The position numbers were made by a program, and so were the translations under genes. The notes beneath the pieces were generated by a model. That model saw only the letters and a list, made by a program, of their open reading frames with translations, did not search any database and was not told the origin of the DNA. Below, in pieces: positions 25,785 to 36,074 of a stretch of 64,000 nucleotides of DNA. The stretch is taken from contig NZ_SHKM01000001.1 of assembly GCF_004217225.1 (NCBI RefSeq), positions 496,001 through 560,000 of the forward strand, in the 5' to 3' direction. Positions within the stretch are counted from its first letter, which is position 1; every line of letters starts with the position of its first letter. Source of the DNA: Azospira oryzae (GTDB lineage Bacteria; Pseudomonadota; Gammaproteobacteria; Burkholderiales; Rhodocyclaceae).

Positions 25785-25816
25785 GCCGGGAAGGCGCATG
25801 GCGCCTTGTTCCCGGC
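25785..25816. terminator. Long hairpin between convergent pepN and pqiC
   Basis: The arms GCCGGGAA and TTCCCGGC (8 bp) are followed inward by GGCGC/GCGCC with a 3-nt bulge and an ATG loop. It lies between two convergent genes, so it probably serves both. Its sequence modules reappear near 50781-50815, so it may also belong to a dispersed intergenic repeat family. Confidence 0.55.
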
Positions 25817-25841
25817 CTGCCGTGCCTGAAGGTGTCCGTCC

Positions 25842-26516
25842 CTATTGGGCTGCAGCCGGCAGGGGCTGGCTCCGGATGGCCGCGGCTATCTCGGCGGCGG
25901 CCTGACTGAGAGCCCGGCGCTGGGCTGCCACCAGGGCGGCGGCGCCGCCGTCGCCCGTCATGGTTTCGCTTCCCGCCGCCAGCGGCTCATGCACCTGGCT
26001 GCGGCCGAGCAGCTCCTTGCCCTGCCGCGGCTGCAGGGTCCACAGCAGATCCAGATCGACGCCCCGGCCCACCTGGGCCTCCAGGCGCTGCACGTGCAGG
26101 GTGAGGCGGAAGTCGGCGTCGAAATGGGGGGCGCCGTTGGGCAGGGCCGCCACCCGGGAGGAGGCCAGCAGGCGTCCCAGGTCGGCGGCGATGCTGCGGG
26201 CGATGCCGCTGCGCAGGGGCTCGGCCCAGCGCTGCTGTTCGCTGAGCAAGATGCGCTGGTCCGGGCCCCGCAGCACCAGCTGGGGCCGGTCCAGCAATTC
26301 GGGCAGGCTGGCGCTGAGCAGCAGCACGCTGGGGCCGTTGCCCTGGCCGCCGGGGCGGCCGTCGTCCAGGGTGTAGAGGCTGGCCTTGGGTGTGGTGCCG
26401 CAGGCCGCCAGGAGCAGGGCGGTGCCCAGGATGGCGAGGGCGCCGCGCCGGGCGGCGGCGAAGGCGGAAAGGGTAGAAGGGGCGGCGATGGGGCGGCGCG
26501 TGGGCATGGTCGGCAT
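25842..26516 (-). CDS. pqiC: PqiC-like outer-membrane lipoprotein (ABC-type transport auxiliary)
   Basis: A 224-residue lipoprotein. The lipobox ends LLLAACGTTPKASLYTLDDG, so the Cys after LAA would be acylated. The body (LVLRGPDQRILLSEQQRWAE; HFDADFRLTLHVQRLEAQVG) matches the LptE-like PqiC/DUF330 family. In E. coli PqiC caps the PqiB needle at the outer membrane, forming a lipid-transport bridge. It follows pqiB by 14 nt. A second in-frame ATG lies 9 nt in; GAGA precedes the first. Confidence 0.87.
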   Translation of the reverse strand: MPTMPTRRPIAAPSTLSAFAAARRGALAILGTALLLAACGTTPKASLYTLDDGRPGGQGNGPSVLLLSASLPELLDRPQLVLRGPDQRILLSEQQRWAEPLRSGIARSIAADLGRLLASSRVAALPNGAPHFDADFRLTLHVQRLEAQVGRGVDLDLLWTLQPRQGKELLGRSQVHEPLAAGSETMTGDGGAAALVAAQRRALSQAAAEIAAAIRSQPLPAAAQ

Positions 26517-26530
26517 TTCTCTCAATCCTC

Positions 26531-28102
26531 TCAATCGTCCTTCTTGCCCTTGAGCAGGGCTTCGGGCTGGCGTTCCAGCAGGTCCGCCAGGTTGCGCACG
26601 GCGCTGGCGGCCCGGCCCACTTCCCGCAGGGTGTCGCGCACTTCCTGCTGCATCGGGGCGTCGCTGGCCAGGACCTTGTTGGCCTGGTCCAGGGCCTTGC
26701 GGGCGTCGCGCAGGGTGTCGGCCAGTTCCGGCACCACTTCCCGGTCCAGGCGGGTGATCAGTTTGTCCGTGTGCTGCAGGGTGTGCTGCAGGGTCGTGGC
26801 GATGGTTTCCAGCTGGTCCTGCAGAGAGTCCAGGCTGCCGGGCTGGGTCGGCAGTTCGGCAATGCCCTTGCCCCAGCGCATGGCGGCGGGCTTGGCGTTG
26901 GGGAAGTAGTCCAGGGCCACGTAGCGCTGGCCGCTGACGATGTTGCCGGTGCGCAGCTGGGCGCGGAAGCCCCGGGCCACCATGGCGTTGAGCACTTCCC
27001 GGATGTCCTTGCGGCTGGGTTCCGCGTTGCCCATGCCGCGGCTGCGGCGGCTGAGGCGTTCCGGGTAGAGCTTGATCTCCACCGCCATGGAAAAGTTCTT
27101 GGTGGTCTGGTCGAAATCCAGGTCGATGCGGGACACCTCGCCGGCGGTGATGCCGCGGAAATCCACCGGAGCGCCCACCGTCAGGCCCCGCACCGATTCG
27201 CGGAAGATGAGCACGTACTTCTGGTAGCTGCTGTCGGGAATGCGCTGGGCCGTGGCCTGGTCCGGATGGAGGACGAAGGTGCTGGCGGCGGGGGCCGCTG
27301 CCGGCGTTTCGCCGGGCTCCCCTTCCGGGCTGGAGAAGGCGACGCCGCCCAGCATCAGGCTGAGCACGGACTGCATGTTGAGCTTGACCCCGTCCGCATC
27401 CATGGCCACATCGACGCCGCTGGCGTGCCAGAAGCGGGAACTGGGACTGACGAAGCGGTCGTAGGGCGCATCCACGAAAATCTGCACATCCACGCCGCGG
27501 CCGTCGGGCTGCATGGCGTAGCCGATGACCCGGCCCACCGGGATGCGCCGGTAATAGACCGGGGCGCCGATGTCGAGGGAGCCCAGGGTGTCGCTGCTGA
27601 GCTTGAACTGGCTGCCCCGGGTGTCGCTTGTGATGGCCGGCGGTTCCTCCAGGCCGACGAATTCCCGGGCGTCGCTGCCGGACTGGCCCGGGTCGATGGC
27701 GATATGCACCCCGGAGAGCAGGGTGGCGAGGCCGGAAACGCCGCCCACGGTGACCCGGGGGCGTACCACCCAGAAGCGGCTGTCCTCCACCAGCAGGCCC
27801 TTGGCGCTGTTGTTCACCTGGACCTTGACCTGGACCGAGCTGCGGTCCGGGCTCAGGGTGATGTCCGTCACCGTGCCGATGTCCACGTCCTTGTACTTGA
27901 GGCGGGTCTTGTTGGCCTCCAGGCCTTCGGCCCGGGCGAACTGCAGGGTGATCTGGGGCCCCCGCTCGAGCAGGGCCTTGATGCCCAGGCCCAGGCTGAG
28001 GGCCACCGCCAGCAGGGGAATGATCCACACCAGGGTGGGGCGGCGGCGGGGCGGGGTGACGCGGACCGTCTCGGCGGCGGGCAGGGGCGTGTCGTCAGGC
28101 AT
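26531..28102 (-). CDS. pqiB: PqiB-like triple-MCE lipid-transport protein
   Basis: A 523-residue MlaD/MCE protein. One N-terminal membrane anchor (LVWIIPLLAVALSLGLGIKA) is followed by three MCE domains: GLEANKTRLKYKDVDIGTVT, then LDIGAPVYYRRIPVGRVIGY, then LTVGAPVDFRGITAGEVSRI. A long coiled-coil tail (about residues 425-510) follows. In E. coli PqiB forms a hexameric needle that spans the periplasm for lipid exchange between membranes. It overlaps the second pqiA gene by 8 nt and precedes pqiC, a complete Pqi layout. Confidence 0.93.
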   Translation of the reverse strand: MPDDTPLPAAETVRVTPPRRRPTLVWIIPLLAVALSLGLGIKALLERGPQITLQFARAEGLEANKTRLKYKDVDIGTVTDITLSPDRSSVQVKVQVNNSAKGLLVEDSRFWVVRPRVTVGGVSGLATLLSGVHIAIDPGQSGSDAREFVGLEEPPAITSDTRGSQFKLSSDTLGSLDIGAPVYYRRIPVGRVIGYAMQPDGRGVDVQIFVDAPYDRFVSPSSRFWHASGVDVAMDADGVKLNMQSVLSLMLGGVAFSSPEGEPGETPAAAPAASTFVLHPDQATAQRIPDSSYQKYVLIFRESVRGLTVGAPVDFRGITAGEVSRIDLDFDQTTKNFSMAVEIKLYPERLSRRSRGMGNAEPSRKDIREVLNAMVARGFRAQLRTGNIVSGQRYVALDYFPNAKPAAMRWGKGIAELPTQPGSLDSLQDQLETIATTLQHTLQHTDKLITRLDREVVPELADTLRDARKALDQANKVLASDAPMQQEVRDTLREVGRAASAVRNLADLLERQPEALLKGKKDD

Positions 28103-28760
28103 GGCGGTGTTCCTCGGCGGAGGCGGCAGAAGTGTCAGGGGGTACGGTCTGGGGAACGGCCCGGTCCCAGATGAGGCGCGGGTCGAAGGCCATGGTGGCG
28201 AGCATGCTCAGCACCACCACGGCGCCGAAGGCCACCACCCCGGGCCCGGGGGAAATGATGGCGAGGGACTGGACCTGGACCAGGGCCACCAGCAGGGTGA
28301 CCACGTAGACGTCCAGCATGGACCAGCGGCCGATCAGTTCCAGCAGCCGGTAGAGCCGGGCCCGCTGCCGGGTGTTGCGGTGGGAGCCGCGGTGCACGCT
28401 GAGCAGCAGGTAGGTGAGGGAAAAGAGCTTGAGCATGGGCAGCACGATGCTGGCGCAGAAGACCACCAGGGCCAGTTCCCAGGAGCCCGTGTCCCACAGC
28501 ACCACCACCCCGCTCATGATGGTGTCGTGCTGGGTGCCGAAGGGGGAGCGGGTCTCCATGATGGGCAGCAGGTTGGCCGGCAGGTAGAGCACGTAGGCGG
28601 CCAGCATCAGGGCCCAGGTGCGCGCCAGGCTGTCCGGCTTGCGCAGGTGCAGGGGCGCCTGGCAGCGGGGGCAGTGTTCGTGCTGTTCCAGGGAAGCCAG
28701 CAGGCCGCAAACCTCGCAGACGGCGAGCCCTTGGCTGGCGGCGGTATGGCGGCGGCTCAT
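28095..28760 (-). CDS. pqiA: PqiA-family inner-membrane protein (second copy)
   Basis: A 221-residue half-size PqiA domain. It starts with a zinc-ribbon-like pair of CxxC motifs (CEVCG and CPRCQ) and has four membrane spans, including LMLAAYVLYLPANLLPIMET and LFSLTYLLLSV. E. coli PqiA contains two such halves in one chain; here each half is a separate gene. The start overlaps the stop of the upstream copy by 4 nt (ATGA), so translation is coupled. It probably delivers lipid to PqiB from the inner membrane. Confidence 0.9.
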   Translation of the reverse strand: MSRRHTAASQGLAVCEVCGLLASLEQHEHCPRCQAPLHLRKPDSLARTWALMLAAYVLYLPANLLPIMETRSPFGTQHDTIMSGVVVLWDTGSWELALVVFCASIVLPMLKLFSLTYLLLSVHRGSHRNTRQRARLYRLLELIGRWSMLDVYVVTLLVALVQVQSLAIISPGPGVVAFGAVVVLSMLATMAFDPRLIWDRAVPQTVPPDTSAASAEEHRHA

Positions 28761-29392
28761 GCCGGCTTGGCCTCATCGTCCGGATGCGCCTCGTCCCAGG
28801 CCTGCCACAGGGTATGGCCGTCGAGCAGGCCGGCCAGGGCGGCCAGCAGCAGCATGAGGCCGCCGAAGCACCAGATGGCCGGCCCCGGCAGCACGTCGGC
28901 CAGGTGGGCCAGCTTCACCAGGGAGACCAAGACGCCGAGGATGAACACTTCCACCATGGCCCAGGGATGGGCCAGGCGGAAGGCGCGAAAGACCGGGGCG
29001 AAGGCCGGCGAGCGGCGTCCCAGCCACAGGGGCAGCACCAGCCACAGCACCGCGCCCAGCTCGATGGCCGGCATCAGCACCGTGGTCAGCAGCACCAGGC
29101 CGCCCAGGGCCTCCCGGCCGTCCTGCCAGAGATGGTGGACGGCGCCGATGACGGTGGTTTCGGTGTAGTTGCCCTGGATGTTGAGGCCGACGATGGGGTA
29201 CAGGTTGGCGGTGAGCAGCAGCACCAGGGCCGCCAGGGTCAGGGCCAGGATTTTCTCCAGCCGGTCCCGGTGGAAGCTGTAGAGGCGGGCGCCGCAGCGG
29301 GGGCAGTGGGCCCGGCTGCGGGGCAGCGTCAGGACCACCGGCTGCAGCAGCAGGTCGCACTCGTGGCAGGCGGTGAGGGGGGCGGCGGGCAT
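28757..29392 (-). CDS. pqiA: PqiA-family inner-membrane protein (first copy)
   Basis: A 211-residue half-size PqiA protein. It has CHEC and CPRC ribbon motifs at the N-terminus and four spans (ALTLAALVLLLTANLYPIVG; LVLLTTVLMPAIELGAVLWL; AMVEVFILGVLVSLVKLAHL; FGGLMLLLAALAGLL). The start at 29392 (MPAAPLTACHEC) is preferred because GAGG lies 5 nt before it; an ATG at 29419 would add nine residues. It heads the operon pqiA-pqiA-pqiB-pqiC, with the RRM gene 37 nt or less upstream on the same strand. Confidence 0.88.
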   Translation of the reverse strand: MPAAPLTACHECDLLLQPVVLTLPRSRAHCPRCGARLYSFHRDRLEKILALTLAALVLLLTANLYPIVGLNIQGNYTETTVIGAVHHLWQDGREALGGLVLLTTVLMPAIELGAVLWLVLPLWLGRRSPAFAPVFRAFRLAHPWAMVEVFILGVLVSLVKLAHLADVLPGPAIWCFGGLMLLLAALAGLLDGHTLWQAWDEAHPDDEAKPA

Positions 29393-29429
29393 GGCGGCCT
29401 CGCTCGGCGGTGCAGGCATGGGGTGCGTT

Positions 29430-29669
29430 TCAGTGCAGCAGCACCCAGGCGTTGATGCGCCGGCCGTCGTGCCAGATGTCGGTGATGCGAGTGGTGAGGT
29501 CGAAGGCGGCCTGGTCGGTGATGCGCATCTCGACGATGGCGATGGGCTGTTGCGGGTCGCCGTCGCGGACGATGGCGATCTCGCCGACGGGGCCGAAGCG
29601 CGCCAGGGCCTGACGCAGTCCGCTTTCGCTGACGTCGGCGGGGAGGCCGGAGAACATGATCTTTTTCAT
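29430..29669 (-). CDS. Small RRM-type RNA-binding protein
   Basis: A 79-residue single RNA-recognition motif. The RNP2-like strand is KKIMFSGLPADVSESGLRQA and the RNP1-like strand is PIAIVEMRITDQAAF. The aromatic residues typical of RNP1 are replaced by Ile, Val and Met, so nucleic-acid binding may be altered. Bacterial RRM proteins are often cold-induced or stress-related, and the RNA target is unknown. It lies directly upstream of the pqi operon on the same strand. Confidence 0.75.
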   Translation of the reverse strand: MKKIMFSGLPADVSESGLRQALARFGPVGEIAIVRDGDPQQPIAIVEMRITDQAAFDLTTRITDIWHDGRRINAWVLLH

Positions 29670-29825
29670 CGGAAGTCCAGGGGCTGGTGGAAGGGTGGCG
29701 CTTGTCAGGGGCGCCCGGCGGCGCTCCGGGGCGGGCCGCCAGGCCGGGCGGTCGTCCGGGGGCCTGATGGCATATTACCCGCAGCGCGGCGGGGGCGGCG
29801 GGAGCGCAGCCCCGGAGTCGGCTGC

Positions 29826-31610
29826 CTACTTGAGCAGGACGTAGCTGCCGGGGGCGTCTTCCAGGGGCGGATAACGCTTGGAGCCGGTCTTGGCCGGCGC
29901 TGCGGGGGCGGCGGAACGGGCCGCCAGCCATTCCTGCCAGGCGGTCCACCAGGAGCCTTCCCGGGTGGGCGTTTCCTCCAGCCATTGCTCGGGGGCCACG
30001 TACACCTCGCCGGCGGGCCGGGTGTGGAGGCGGTAGTGGCGGCGCGGGTGGCCGGGTTCGCTGACGATGCCGGCATTGTGGCCGCCGCTGGTGAGGACGA
30101 AGGTGACTTCGGCCGGGCTCAGGTAGTGGATCTTGTGCACCGAGCGCCAGGGCGCCACGTGGTCGCTTTCCGTGCCCACGGCAAAGACGGGAATGGTGAT
30201 GTCGCCCAGGGACACGGGCCGGCCGCCGACCTGGTAGCGGCCTTCGCTGAGGTCGTCGTTGAGGAACAGCTGGCGCAGGTACTGGCTGTGCATGCGGGCC
30301 GGCATGCGGGTGGTGTCCGCATTCCAGGCCATCAGGTCGTTCATGGCGCCCCGCTCGCCCAGCAGGTACTGGCTCACCATGCGCGACCACAGCAGGTCGT
30401 AGGAGCGCAGCAGCTGGAAGGCGCCCGCCATCTGGCCGGCGGAGAGGTAGCCCTTTTCCGCCATCTGGGCCTCGAGCAGGCTGATCTGGCTGTCGTCGAT
30501 GAAGAGGGCCAGCTCCCCCGGCTCGGTGAAGTCGGTCTGGGCGGCCAGGAGCGTGACGGAGGCCAGGCGCTCGTCCCCGTCCCGGGCCATGGCGGCGGCG
30601 GCAATCGCCAGCAGGGTGCCCCCCAGGCAGTAGCCGGTGGCGTGCACCCGGCGCTTCGGCACGATGTCGTTGATGGCCTGCAGGGCGGCGAAGAAGCCGT
30701 TTTCCAGGTAATCGTCCATGCCCTGGTCCCGGTCTTCCTCGTCCGGATTGCGCCAGGAAATGCAGAAGACGGTATGGCCCTGGTCCACCAGGAACTTGAT
30801 CAGGGAGTTGTGGGGCGAGAGGTCCAGGATGTAGTACTTCATGATCCAGGCCGGCACGATGAGGATGGGCTCGGGATGGACCTTGGCGGTGGTGGGGGAG
30901 TACTGGATCAGTTCCATCAGCCGGGTGCGGGCCACCACCTTGCCCGGGGTGATCGCCACGTCCCGGCCCACCACGTAATCCTCGCTGCCGGCGGGGGGCT
31001 CGTTGTTCATGGCCCGTTGCAGGTCCTCCTGCAGATGGGCCATGCCGCGCCACAGGTTCTGGCCGCCTTCGCGGATGGTGTGTTCGAGTACCACCGGATT
31101 GGTGAGGGGGCTGTTGCCGGGGGAGAGCAGGTCAAGAATCTGCCGGGCGGCGAAGGAGACGATGCGTTCGTGGTGGGCGGAGACCCCCCAGATGCCGTGG
31201 GTCGCCGCCTTCCACCAGCGCTCGGTGAGGAGGAATGACTGCTGCATGACATTGAAGGGCCAGCGGTGCCAGGCCTCTTCCTTGAAGCGGCGGTCGGTAC
31301 TCCAGGGGGCGACGAAGTCCGGCCCCTCGTTGAGCATGGAAAGCTGGGCCGCCTGCAGGGCGGCGGCTTCCGTCGCCGCCAGCTTGAGCAGTTCCAGCTG
31401 TTTGCCGGGGGAGACGGCCAGATGCCCGGCCCAGTCGATCATGGCCATGGCCAGGGTGAGGGGCGAGAGGGAGTTGGTGAGCTGGGCGATGGTGGCGTGC
31501 ACGTGCTGATCCAGGCGCTGGGTGGCGCTGTCGGCCTGTAGGGGCGTCAGCACCTGGGCGGCCGGGGAGATCAGGGGCAGGAGGGGAGAAGTGGCGACGG
31601 CGGGGGGCAT
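29826..31610 (-). CDS. phaC: Class I poly(3-hydroxyalkanoate) synthase
   Basis: A 594-residue polymerase. The lipase-like box is GYCLGG with catalytic C328 (HATGYCLGGTLLAIAAA). The other triad members are D483 (ESDHVAPW) and H511 (SGGHNAGI). The conserved N-terminal PhaC region is present (FNVMQQSFLLTERWWKAATH). It polymerises 3-hydroxybutyryl-CoA into storage granules. The phasin gene lies upstream on the same strand, 56 nt away, so the two may share a transcript. The phaA and phaB genes are not in the window. Confidence 0.95.
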   Translation of the reverse strand: MPPAVATSPLLPLISPAAQVLTPLQADSATQRLDQHVHATIAQLTNSLSPLTLAMAMIDWAGHLAVSPGKQLELLKLAATEAAALQAAQLSMLNEGPDFVAPWSTDRRFKEEAWHRWPFNVMQQSFLLTERWWKAATHGIWGVSAHHERIVSFAARQILDLLSPGNSPLTNPVVLEHTIREGGQNLWRGMAHLQEDLQRAMNNEPPAGSEDYVVGRDVAITPGKVVARTRLMELIQYSPTTAKVHPEPILIVPAWIMKYYILDLSPHNSLIKFLVDQGHTVFCISWRNPDEEDRDQGMDDYLENGFFAALQAINDIVPKRRVHATGYCLGGTLLAIAAAAMARDGDERLASVTLLAAQTDFTEPGELALFIDDSQISLLEAQMAEKGYLSAGQMAGAFQLLRSYDLLWSRMVSQYLLGERGAMNDLMAWNADTTRMPARMHSQYLRQLFLNDDLSEGRYQVGGRPVSLGDITIPVFAVGTESDHVAPWRSVHKIHYLSPAEVTFVLTSGGHNAGIVSEPGHPRRHYRLHTRPAGEVYVAPEQWLEETPTREGSWWTAWQEWLAARSAAPAAPAKTGSKRYPPLEDAPGSYVLLK

Positions 31611-31666
31611 GGGGTCTCCTTTCTATCGGGCGGGGGCCGCTCGCTGGCGGCCCCCCGGGGAGAACA

Positions 31667-32164
31667 TCATTTTTTGCTTTTTGCGGCCGCTTTCGGCATG
31701 GCGGCGGCGACCTGCTGCAGCGATTGGGTCAGGGCACCACCCTGCTTGATGGCGGCCAGGGCCAGGTCCTTGCCGAAGGGCAGGGTGGCGGCGGTCTGGC
31801 GGGCGCCATCCTCCACGGCTGCCTGCCATTCTACATATTGACTTTGCATGACGGGGGCCAGTTCTCCGGCGGCGGTCGTGGTCAGCTCGTAGGCGGCCTG
31901 GGCATAGGCGGTGCCGTTTTTCAGCAGGGTGTGGGCCAGGCCGGTCTGGATATCCACCGCCTGTTGGACGCTGGTGCTGCCGAGCAGTTGCTTGTAGCCC
32001 GCCGCCTCGTCTTCCAGCATTTGCCGCACGGCGCCGAAATTGAGTTCGGCCAGGTTCTGGATGGTGTCGAAATAGACCTGGGTGGCCCCCAGGAAGGAGG
32101 TGGCCAAGGCGTTGTTGGCCTGGGAAAGCGAGGCCAAGGAGGCGAAGTTCAGCTTTTCTGACAT
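31667..32164 (-). CDS. phaP: Phasin (PHA granule-associated protein)
   Basis: A 165-residue phasin of the PhaP family. It is amphipathic and helical throughout: NFASLASLSQANNALATSFL, LAELNFGAVRQMLEDEAAGY, KNGTAYAQAAYELTTTAAGE. The tail is Ala/Lys-rich (MPKAAAKSKK). Phasins coat PHB granules and control their size. The ATG at 32164 has AGGAG 7 nt upstream, preferred over a longer open frame. It lies between phaC and a divergent TetR gene, with a candidate operator in the intergenic region. Confidence 0.92.
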   Translation of the reverse strand: MSEKLNFASLASLSQANNALATSFLGATQVYFDTIQNLAELNFGAVRQMLEDEAAGYKQLLGSTSVQQAVDIQTGLAHTLLKNGTAYAQAAYELTTTAAGELAPVMQSQYVEWQAAVEDGARQTAATLPFGKDLALAAIKQGGALTQSLQQVAAAMPKAAAKSKK

Positions 32165-32248
32165 GGGTGACTCCTGTTCTTGGATTGGATGGAAAGCCGT
32201 CCCGGAGCCTGATGGTCGGCCATTTGCAGGGCCGGCCCCGGGTCGATC

Positions 32249-32274
32249 CATTATTCAGCGATCGTTTAATAATG
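32249..32274. promoter_or_regulatory. Candidate operator/promoter between phaP and tetR-family gene
   Basis: The arms CATTATT (32249-32255) and AATAATG (32268-32274) are perfect inverted repeats around a central CGATCG. It is strikingly AT-rich for this genome and lies in the divergent phaP/TetR intergenic region. The AATAAT elements could double as -10 boxes in both directions, so a bound repressor would block both genes. Confidence 0.6.
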
Positions 32275-32334
32275 ACAAGGGGCTCTTTGTAACCGTCTGT
32301 GCCTGGCCGAACGTGATATCTTTGCGCTCCGAAT

Positions 32335-32976
32335 ATGAGCCCGCCACCTTCATCCCCGCGCCGTCCCGGGCGCCCCCGCAGCACCGATGTGGACAGCCGC
32401 GAAAAGCTGCTGGCCGCGGCCTTGCTGGCTTTCTCCGAACTCGGTTTCGCCGGCGCCAGCCTGCGGGCCATTGCCGTCTCGGCGGGGTTCGACGTGGCCA
32501 TGATCTTCCACCACTTCGGCTCCAAGGAGGGACTGTGGCAGGCGGTGGTGGAATCCATGGCGGCCGATTTCCAGCAGTCCCTGAGCCATGAGCTGGTGCC
32601 GCTGATGGAAGGGGATTGGCCCATCGCCGAGCGGGTCACCCGGGTGCTGGACGTGTTCGTGGAAAAGCTCATCGAGCGGCCCGCCGTGACCATGCTGATC
32701 ATGCGCGAGATGCCGCTGCCGGGGGAGCGCCGCGACTTCCTGGTGGCCCGCCTGCTGCGTCCCTCCTGCGACGGCCTGGTGCCCTTCTGGCTGGAGGCCA
32801 TGGAGGCGGGGCTGCTGCGTCCTTCCGACCCGGTGCTGTTCCACGTCGGCATTTTCGGGGCCATGGCGATGATCCTGGCCTTCCGCGACGTCCTGCCCCG
32901 GCTGGGCTCGGCGGAGATGGACCTGGCGGAGATCAAGGCCCATCTCTACCGCGGCCTGCTGGCCGACCCGGCCTGA
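32335..32976 (+). CDS. TetR-family transcriptional regulator, likely of phaP
   Basis: A 213-residue TetR protein. The N-terminal DNA-binding domain has EKLLAAALLAFSELGFAGAS, then LRAIAVSAGFDVAMIFHHFG, then SKEGLWQAVV. The C-terminal ligand-binding domain (about residues 75-205) has no recognisable ligand signature. It is preceded by a basic, proline-rich leader (SPRRPGRPRST). It is divergent from phaP with a 26-bp palindrome between them, so phasin control and autoregulation are the simplest inference. PhaR usually has this role, so a TetR protein here is uncommon. Confidence 0.9.
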   Translation: MSPPPSSPRRPGRPRSTDVDSREKLLAAALLAFSELGFAGASLRAIAVSAGFDVAMIFHHFGSKEGLWQAVVESMAADFQQSLSHELVPLMEGDWPIAERVTRVLDVFVEKLIERPAVTMLIMREMPLPGERRDFLVARLLRPSCDGLVPFWLEAMEAGLLRPSDPVLFHVGIFGAMAMILAFRDVLPRLGSAEMDLAEIKAHLYRGLLADPA

Positions 32977-33280
32977 GGCACGGGCAAAAAAATACCGGAC
33001 GATGGAATCCGTCCGGCCAAGGGGGAGCCTACGTGCAGGCTCTGTTCGGAGCGCCCGGGGGAGTCGGTACTGCAGCGCCCATTTCTATTAATAGATGGCA
33101 TTGGAATATTTGTCGATGCTTTTTTAGGCCGGTGACGATTCCTTTTTCCCGGGTGGCATACGGGGCGACAGGCGGGCCGCCGGTGGCGGAAGGCCGCCCC
33201 ATGCGGAATTTCTGCCTATGCTGGCGGTCGTATCTGATATACCTTCTGGCCCTGTTTTCTTTTTTCAGCGTGCAGGCCCC
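32977..33280. other. Intergenic region between tetR-family gene and cheD
   Basis: This holds no clear gene. It has a 7-bp hairpin CCGGACG/CGTCCGG (32995-33016) just after the TetR gene, and an AT-rich palindrome CTATTAATAG near 33085. A bulged stem GCAT..GGGGCG / CGCCCCATGC (about 33158-33204) encloses a GCCGCC/GGCGG hairpin in the presumed cheD leader. The leader could be structured, but I cannot match it to a known riboswitch. Confidence 0.45.
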
Positions 33281-33880
33281 GTGACTCCCACCCCCGACTA
33301 TTCCAAGATGACCGGCAAGGAACTGGATCGCATTGCCCATGTGATCCGTCCTGGCGGCTGGTCCGTGGCCGGGGGGCGGCCCATTTCCACCCTGCTGGGG
33401 TCCTGTGTGGCGGTGTGCCTGTTCGATCCCCAGCTGAAGATCGGCGGCATGAACCACTTCCTTTTGCCCAGCCGGGGCAAGGACCGGGAGCTGGACCCGG
33501 ACACCATCCTCTCCGGCGACTATTCCATGGAAGTGCTGGTCAATGCCCTGCTGGCCCAGGGCGGCCAGAAGCGGCGGCTGGTGGCCAAGATGTTCGGCGG
33601 CGGCAACATCGTTTCCGCCATCCTCACCTCCATCGGCGAACGCAATGTGGAGTTCGCCACCGAGTGGCTGCAGCGGGAAAACATCCCGGTGCTGGCTTCC
33701 GACGTGCTGGGCCCCTGGTCGCGCAAGGTGGTGTTCGTGCCGGGCACTGGCGACGCCTTCTGCATGCGCATGCCGGTGACCCAGAGCATCGTCGCCCAGG
33801 TCAGCCGGGAGGAAGAGGCCTACGCGAACAGCCTCTCCAAGCCGGCACCGCCGGCAGGCAAGAAAATCGAGCTGTTCTGA
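33281..33880 (+). CDS. cheD: CheD-family chemoreceptor glutamine deamidase
   Basis: A 199-residue protein. The conserved catalytic core is STLLGSCVAVCLFDPQLKIG (Cys of LGSCV) and GMNHFLLP (His), followed by the Thr/Ser region LSGDYSMEVLVNALLAQGG. CheD deamidates glutamines on chemoreceptors and interacts with CheC. The start is uncertain: GTG at 33281 gives a normal-length protein, while ATG codons at 33218 and 33308 also have weak ribosome-binding sites. No other chemotaxis gene is in the window, so cheD is an isolated copy here. Confidence 0.88.
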   Translation: MTPTPDYSKMTGKELDRIAHVIRPGGWSVAGGRPISTLLGSCVAVCLFDPQLKIGGMNHFLLPSRGKDRELDPDTILSGDYSMEVLVNALLAQGGQKRRLVAKMFGGGNIVSAILTSIGERNVEFATEWLQRENIPVLASDVLGPWSRKVVFVPGTGDAFCMRMPVTQSIVAQVSREEEAYANSLSKPAPPAGKKIELF

Positions 33881-33888
33881 AGCCCATG

Positions 33889-33905
33889 CCCCGGGATGCC
33901 CGGGG
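33889..33905 (+). terminator. Hairpin after cheD
   Basis: CCCCGGG and CCCGGGG pair around a 3-nt loop, 9 nt after the cheD stop. No T-tract follows. It is a short but strong stem and a candidate 3' end. Confidence 0.4.
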
Positions 33906-34038
33906 GACGGGCGTTTTGCGGCATCCGGCCCCGTCTGCCGCGTCCCTGCTGCTTTCCAGGCCAGGTGCCATGAGGGGAGCCCTCCGGGCCGGTCCGGGGG
34001 CTGGCGCCGCGTTGCCGCTGCCCCCGGGTGGTTTTCTC

Positions 34039-36009
<1,971 letters not shown>

Positions 36010-36074
36010 CTTGTCTCCATCGTTTTTATGGGAGACGGAGGTACGTTGCCCCCGTCTCCGGGTGCTGCCGGGAT

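Noticed and set aside
33158-33204. Possible cyclic-di-GMP riboswitch in the cheD leader
   Set aside because: The stems do not contain the conserved GEMM core; kept only as an unspecified structured leader.
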